Positions 58,556 to 64,000 of a stretch of 64,000 nucleotides of DNA are shown here, in pieces. A program made the position numbers and the translations under genes. The notes beneath the pieces were generated by a model, which saw nothing but the letters and a program-made list of their open reading frames with translations, did no database searches and was not told the origin of the DNA. Numbering within the stretch: position 1 is the stretch's first letter; each line of letters opens with the position of its first letter. Source of the DNA: Delphinapterus leucas (Eukaryota; Chordata; Mammalia; Artiodactyla; Monodontidae); NCBI RefSeq assembly GCF_002288925.2, contig NW_022098094.1:757865-821864 (forward strand), given 5' to 3'.

Positions 58556-59469
58556 ATGGAACTGATAGGCTGCTTGCTGCCCTCTTCTCTGTACCATGTT
58601 TCAGTCCTAATTTAGACACTTAATGCACTCTGGAGTCCTGCACCTCTAGACAGTGTCTTCACTTACCCAGGAAAGCAGACATTAGAAATTTCACCACCCA
58701 GGATCAAGGCATGAGCTCTTCACTCTTATCTACTCAGATTTCTCTGCTCTTATGTACATTCACTTTCACAGCAAACACTTAGAGAAACAGTCAAGGACTC
58801 ATGAAAATCTTGTTTCCTATAGACGTATTATATAAAGTTCACTGGGATGAAGTGGAAATGATTAAGAAAAATATGGAGAAATAGGAGCATGGTAATGCAG
58901 AGTAGAGTCCATGAGCCAAAGCAGAGGAGAGAGTTTTTATTTTTGTAGCCTTTTCTCCTTGTCATGATTTATGCTAAAATCATGTAGTGGATAATCTAAA
59001 AACACGGTTGCGGGAGCACCAATATCACAGTGTCCATCCTTCCCAGGCCTCTTTGTTCTGAAATCCTGTGCATCTATTCCAGAAGGAAGAAACATGAGCA
59101 GGTTCAGAGAATGGAACAGCCGCCTGGATGTGGCATTGTTTAAGTCACTCTCAGCCTCAATCTTCTAGCAGAGAAAGCACCTTCCACTCTTGACTTAATT
59201 TTCTTTCTTCTCTGACTGTGCACAGGCATTGAAATAGGAGCATGTAAATCAAATCTCCTAGGCTGTCTTTAAGACATAGGTCAGAAGACAGCTCTCTGAA
59301 TAATGAACTAAGGGGACGTGTTAACTTAAATTTAGTAGAACAAATCGACATACACACGTACGTCCAGAGATAATTTATATGGTGTCTGCAGGACAGCCCC
59401 ACAGCACTTCACAAAATTAAAACAGAGAAAGAAAAAAAGCAGTAGTGAGGAAATTCAAGCCTTTCAGTC
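58556..59469. other. Unrecognised DNA
   Basis: No repeat named. A donor-like CTGG|GTAAGT on the minus strand at about 58668 has no acceptor partner that I can find. Confidence 0.4.
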
Positions 59470-59784
59470 TCAACCATTAACTCCAACAAAGCTACAACTG
59501 CCAAACAAGCGGGACATCATTGTCTGAGTCCCCACATAGATTACTGTGCTTGTTACCTGACTGGCAGTTTTGAAGAAATTTTTAAACGCGACAAGTCTGA
59601 TCCACACAGTTCTTTGGAAAAAGAGTGCAATGGCTAGGGCAATGCTAGCTGCTGTAACCAGCAGACACACAAACCCATGAAGTGGCACCAAGTGATGGAG
59701 GTCTGTTTCCTTCTCAAGGGATGTGCAGAAATGGGTATTCCTAGTGGGTGAGTGGGTGGCTCCGGCTTTCCTCCAGGTGGTGAT
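59470..59784 (-). other. Unidentified open frame with one hydrophobic segment
   Basis: The minus-strand frame is open from about 59784 to 59470 (about 104 codons, no ATG needed). It contains a membrane-like run LHGFVCLLVTAASIALAIAL followed by basic/aromatic residues (RTVWIRLVAFKNFFKTASQ). The next bases read CAG|GTAACA, a donor-like site at about 59563. No repeat and no family recognised; the start has no ATG at the usual place. Open frames of this length occur by chance here. Confidence 0.15.
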
Positions 59785-60658
59785 TCAGAGACCCAGGTCC
59801 TTACATCTTATGACTCCACCCACATCAAGACCCTCAAGGCTGTGCACATCAAGGGGGTTAAGGGGAAGATAGCCTGGAGGAATGTGCATGGTAGAGTTTT
59901 ATTTTCAAAATAAAGAGCGTGAAAGGGGTGTGCATCACTTACGATCACATTCAATTGGCTGCCACTTTGTCACATGACCACAAGGAAGTCTGGTAAATGT
60001 GATCCTGCCATTTTCCAGGAGGAAGAGGAAATGGGTGAACAGACAACTGGTCTCTGGCACTAGAAACACCAGCTCTGCCAGTGCAGGTAGCATTCTGGGA
60101 CACCGACCCCCCCAAACCCCTTGGTTTTACCACCTATCACAATTGATCGCAAACTTGAGTGATTGAGAATTGTGAATGTTAACAACTAAAAGAGTAATCA
60201 GCATTTGCCAATTTCAAACTCTCATTTTCAGATAAAAATAAAATCCAGGAAGGCAAAATAAGCCTTTGAGGACCATAGAATTTAGCTAGCGACAAGGTCA
60301 AAACAGTTCTTTAATTTATTAAATTTATAGCTTAGTTTTCTTTCTACCACAATTCATAATTCAATATTTGATTTTTTTTATCATAAGCCCTCCCTTGGAC
60401 TTATTAAAATGAGCCATCTGAATCACTGGAGTTTGGGAAAAAATGATAAGAACTTAGGGACTGTGTCTATTAAAAAATGTATTGATGAAAATAAGTGAGC
60501 TGGTGAATAAGTATTAGTCACACATCTTAAACTCTTTTGAAAGAGACTACTTATGCATGCAGACAGTCATGTTCTTAGCCTACCCACATTTTCAAGACTT
60601 CCCCAAATTTGTGACAATACCATTTATAAATATAAGAAATAAGATGATAAACATTTTC
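59785..60658. other. Unrecognised DNA
   Basis: No supported feature. Confidence 0.4.
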
Positions 60659-60682
60659 CTTTATGCAGATGATACAACCTTA
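60659..60682 (+). pseudogene. Possible fossil reverse transcriptase scrap (L-Y-A-D-D-T-T)
   Basis: Codons at 60659-60682 read LYADDTTL and are followed at once by a TGA. Y-A-D-D is the RT catalytic box in CR1/L2/RTE-type LINEs. No flanking homology is clear, so this may be chance. Confidence 0.2.
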
Positions 60683-61143
60683 TGATTCTGTAGGAGGAGT
60701 GACTTCAAGAAGTAAATGAAGTTAATGACCCTTACTGTCAGCAGGAATTGTTCAATATCAATTATTCTGAAACAACAGTGTCATTTTTCAGCAGGCACTT
60801 TTTAGTATGGAAAAAAAAAACCCATTAAACTCTATTCACCAGGTTAAATCATTTAGTTAGCTTAATTGGACCTTATAGGTAACATCCTACGAATTTCACT
60901 GAGATTCAGCAATACTCATTTATTGACTAAAAAATATTGATTGAGACCCAGTTAAGTGTCAGGGAGTATGTTAAATACAAAGTTTATGCCTAAACGTCTA
61001 TGCTCTTTTGTAGAAATGTGTTTTGCTATTGATCTGCTTCCAAGTTTCATGCTAGAGGTGGAAGATTGATAATTCTTCTCTTTGAATAAATTCAGAGCTC
61101 ATCAATGAATGCATTTAATGTTTTATGGTTCACACTGATGAGG
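60683..61143. other. Mostly unrecognised DNA with a MIR-like piece
   Basis: At about 60900-60985, CTCATTTATTGACTAAAAAA and CCAGTTAAGTGTCAGGGAGT resemble the antisense MIR 3' half. The rest is unassigned. Confidence 0.4.
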
Positions 61144-61326
61144 TGCTGTGGACTGAATGTTTGTGTCCCCCAGAACCTAGATGTTGAAGCCTAACCCCCA
61201 GTGGGACAGTATCTGGAGGTAGGCCCTGTGGGCAGTTATTAGGGTTAGATAAGGTCATGAGGGTGGAGTCCCCATGATAGGATTAGTGTCCTCATAAGAA
61301 GAGGAAGAGACACCAGAACTCGCTTG

Positions 61327-61363
<37 letters not shown>

Positions 61364-61556
61364 AAGTGAGAACACAGTGAGAAGGCGGCCGTATGCAAGA
61401 CAGGAAGAGAGGGCTCTCACCAGGTCCCAAGTCCACTGGCACCTTGATCTTGGACTTGTAGCCTCCAGAACTATAAGAAATAAATGTCTGCCTAAACCCC
61501 CAATCTATGCATTTTTAAATTTGTTTTGTTTTGCTGTAGCAGCCTGAGCCAAGACA
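61144..61556 (+). mobile_element. MLT1-type MaLR LTR, complete
   Basis: The LTR starts TGCTGTGGACTGAATGTTTG and ends AGCCTGAGCCAAGACA. Between lie GTTGAAGCCTAACCCCCAGT, AGATAAGGTCATGAGGGTGG, GGATTAGTGTCCTCATAAGA, CGCTTGCACTCTCTC, CTTGATCTTGGACTTGTAGC and the polyadenylation-region AGAAATAAATG. Five-bp flanks TGAGG and TGAGA suggest its target duplication with one change. No internal retroviral sequence remains. Confidence 0.9.
61329..61360. repeat. (CT)n microsatellite inside the MLT1 LTR
   Basis: Sixteen CT units replace the shorter CTCTCTCT normally found at this place in MLT1. Confidence 0.95.
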
Positions 61557-63769
61557 TGAGACTTTTATGGAATTATGATGCGACATTTAACAGAACAGGA
61601 GGCATTTCCTGGAAAACCTACAGGTCATGTCTGGCTACTAGTGGACTTGAGGTCTACTTGAAAAAGAGCAAAACTCTCAGTTGAAACAAAGACAAAAACC
61701 AGAAGATGTTAGAGTTTACAAGAAAATGCAAATGCTACGAAGACCATATTCCTTTTTTTTTGTAATGTAGATTGACCTCATTATAAAATGTGTTTTGAAA
61801 CAATACAATATAATCCCACTTTGGTAAATGAAAAGTAAATTTGAAAAGAAGAATATATTGCAAAATGTTCAAAATTGTGATGAGTGGGTATCCTAATTAC
61901 AGGTCATTTGAAAAAACTAATATGGCAGAGTTTAGTCAGTTTTTCTCTCCTCACTTCTCTAGAAAAACACCTGGAAATGGAGGGGGTGAGTTTTAGAAGC
62001 CAGAGTGGTTCTCATTCATTTGTGCAGCAGTGCTTCAAGCACTGGAACTATATCAGGAACAGTGAGGCACCCTAGGGAGACAATGGTGAGAAAATTGGAA
62101 GTCAGTCTCTCGACTTCAAGGCCAGGGCTTTGTGATTCGTAGACTGCCCTATTCTAACCTTATAGAATGTTCCAACTATAAGTGTGTCCTTACCCTTGAT
62201 TACTGTGTGATGGAGGGGAAAAAAGTGCCCAGAAGTTTTAAATCATCGAGTTGGAAGACAGCTACAGGCAGTTAGTAGGTTTCATGTTATTCTGGACTTA
62301 AAGTACCGCCACTTACAAGTACATGTAAAGATTTTCTTTCAGATGTTTTTATTCATGTACAAAAACAACATATTACATTGATTGCTGTATTTTATGTATA
62401 ATGTAGAGATAATATTGTGTAGGCAGGGCCATAATTCATTTTTCTGTAATCATGAGCTGAGCAACAATAACTGGGGAAACATGCAAATATCAAGGCCTGG
62501 TCATTCTGCTGACACGAGGGGGAAATACTATGCCTGTCCATGTGCCTTGCAGAAAGAGAGAGTTCTTGGAAATCTGGAGGAGAAGGGATAGTGACTAAAT
62601 TAAGTATATAGGCAGTTTGGACATTATACACAGGAAAAATAAAGGGTACATATTTTTAAAGTATTCTTTTTTTCTTATCCTATTTGCATCTAAATGGGAG
62701 CACTTGACTGTAATTTAACAAAAAATTATGTTTGGAAAGCTCATTTTAGTAATTAGTAGTTCTTAAATAGTGACCATTTGGATAAAATTATTACCCCAGC
62801 GTTCAGCTGCTTCTCCAGGTTAGCCAAATATTTTTGAGTGTGGAATGACAACTGGAAATTACGTTGAAACAAGATTTTGCATTAATTATCTAATACTTCC
62901 TCATTTTTGGCCAAGGCAAAAATACTGTCAAAGAGACCACGTACTATTTCTGCTTTTCACCCACAGTGAAAGGAGAAAACCGTGATCAAAGTTCCAACGT
63001 AAGAATCCCACATAGGGTTTTTCTTCTTTCTTTTTTAGCAAAGGACTGCTTTACAGTGGCTTGAATTTCGGGTGAAATTTGAGATCTGGCTTTCTCTCTT
63101 GGCTGAACTGGATCAGCTATCCTTTGCTTATTTGAAAGGAAACTTCAGCTTTGCAATTTACTCTCTAAAATTGGTTGTTGAAGCTCCCTGCCGCAGTGGA
63201 AAGGCACCATCTGTTTTAATAATACTGATGGTGAAAGGGGATGGTTGTGAAATGGCGCTGGGAGAGCTCTGGGCGAGCACAGCTCCACTTGGAGAAGGAT
63301 CGCCTTTTAAGTTCATGAATGTGGGTTAAATCCGGGCCATACCAGGTGCAGGATCAGTCAGCACAGACTCACATGCCCTGGGGAGGATGGGTGGAACTTG
63401 TACACAAAGGAAACCAACTCAGAAAAGTGATGTAAATATCTGGGGGAGGGGGCGCAGAATATAGGAGAAAAGCAGCAACAGTGAGAGAAACATGATAGTC
63501 AGGGCAGCCACAATTTTTAAAGGTTTCTTTTCTGACACTTGCTTTGTTTTTTGTTTTGTTTGGCTTTTGATCATTACTGGAAGACGAGAAATTCCACCAC
63601 AGTAAGCCCCACTGAGCTGAACCATCACTCTCTGGGCATCTGAGAGGACAATTTCCTTTTCCTGCCACTGAAACAAAGATTCAATTTCTCAGCTTTGAAA
63701 ACTCCACAAACCACTCACTCACTCACCCACTAGCTTCTGGGTAGACCTACATGTGCATAACTGGACTGG
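61557..63769. other. Unrecognised DNA
   Basis: No gene or named repeat. A pyrimidine-rich acceptor-like tract followed after 9 nt by a donor-like site lies on the minus strand at 62188-62230. Short open frames at 63072-63329 (+) and 63369-63676 (-) have no recognisable motif. Confidence 0.4.
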
Positions 63770-64000
63770 TTGTGTACTAACCAAGCACACACACCCCAGC
63801 ACACATACATGAAAACATGGGCCCCACACACGTACACACAATACACGCAACCAAGCACACACCCAGGCACACACAGATACATACACACAAACACACATAT
63901 ACACATGTCAAATACACACACATGTGTAAATCTAAACATATACACATCAGATATACATACCCAAACACACACATACACAAACATGTATCCCACACATCTA
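63770..64000. repeat. Imperfect CA-rich tract at the right edge
   Basis: CACA units are interrupted by CCAGG, TACAT and AAT over about 230 bp, running off the window. It makes long minus-strand Cys/Val-rich open frames that are repeat artefacts. Confidence 0.9.

Noticed and set aside
62194..62202. A 9-nt microexon on the minus strand between a very good acceptor and CAAGG|GTAAGG
   Set aside because: The exon would start TAA and nothing else in the area supports a transcript; strong isolated splice-like sites are common by chance.
63719..63995. Overlapping Cys/Val-rich minus-strand frames
   Set aside because: They are translations of the CA-rich tract at the window edge.
1..64000. CRISPR arrays, operons, phage or other prokaryotic systems
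   Set aside because: No regularly spaced repeats, no packed genes and an unmistakably mammalian repeat content.

Overview
This is non-coding mammalian genomic DNA, almost certainly from a cetacean (whale or dolphin) or a close cetartiodactyl relative. The main clue is two copies of a tRNA-derived SINE that starts GGGCTTCCCTGGTGGCGCAG and carries cetacean CHR-type sequence. Two fairly young L1 copies also match the L1 type I know from whales and other artiodactyls. The DNA is AT-rich and full of interspersed repeats. I see no convincing host protein-coding gene, tRNA, rRNA, CRISPR array, operon or prokaryotic feature. Nearly all long open frames are L1 debris or chance.

Layout. 1-6600: a TTTC microsatellite, a damaged L1 (copy 1, + strand, 96-3780) with a SINE sitting exactly on an internal deletion, then older L1/HAL1 debris. 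6600-25000: mostly unrecognised single-copy-like DNA with old MIR, L2, MER5 and L1M fossils. Within it, 15.5-17.0 kb holds the only stretches that look like possible exons, plus a pair of octamer motifs. 25021-27650: an old L1 (+) that was hit by a hAT DNA transposon (8-bp target duplication) and a CHR SINE (12-bp duplication). 27.6-36 kb: two more L1M 3' ends in mostly unrecognised sequence. 36-39.5 kb: L1M (-), then a class I-like retroviral LTR. 40.4-50.8 kb: L1M debris (-) around a nearly full-span younger L1 (copy 2, -, 43395-48364) with a perfect 13-bp target-site duplication and a scrambled inner segment. 50.8-64 kb: unrecognised DNA with MIR, L2 and two MaLR/MLT1 LTRs, one small CpG cluster and several inverted repeats, ending in CA-rich DNA.

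No set of genes works together here. The biology is layered retrotransposition: L2/MIR/MER5 and L1M first, then MaLR and hAT elements, then a class I LTR, then cetacean-type L1 and CHR SINEs. The observations most worth checking are a phase-compatible pair of exon-like segments on the minus strand (15579-17009), the chimeric junction in L1 copy 2, and the SINE-associated deletion in L1 copy 1. I did not find a clearly new biological system. Repeat family names come from memory of consensus sequences, so subfamily labels are tentative.
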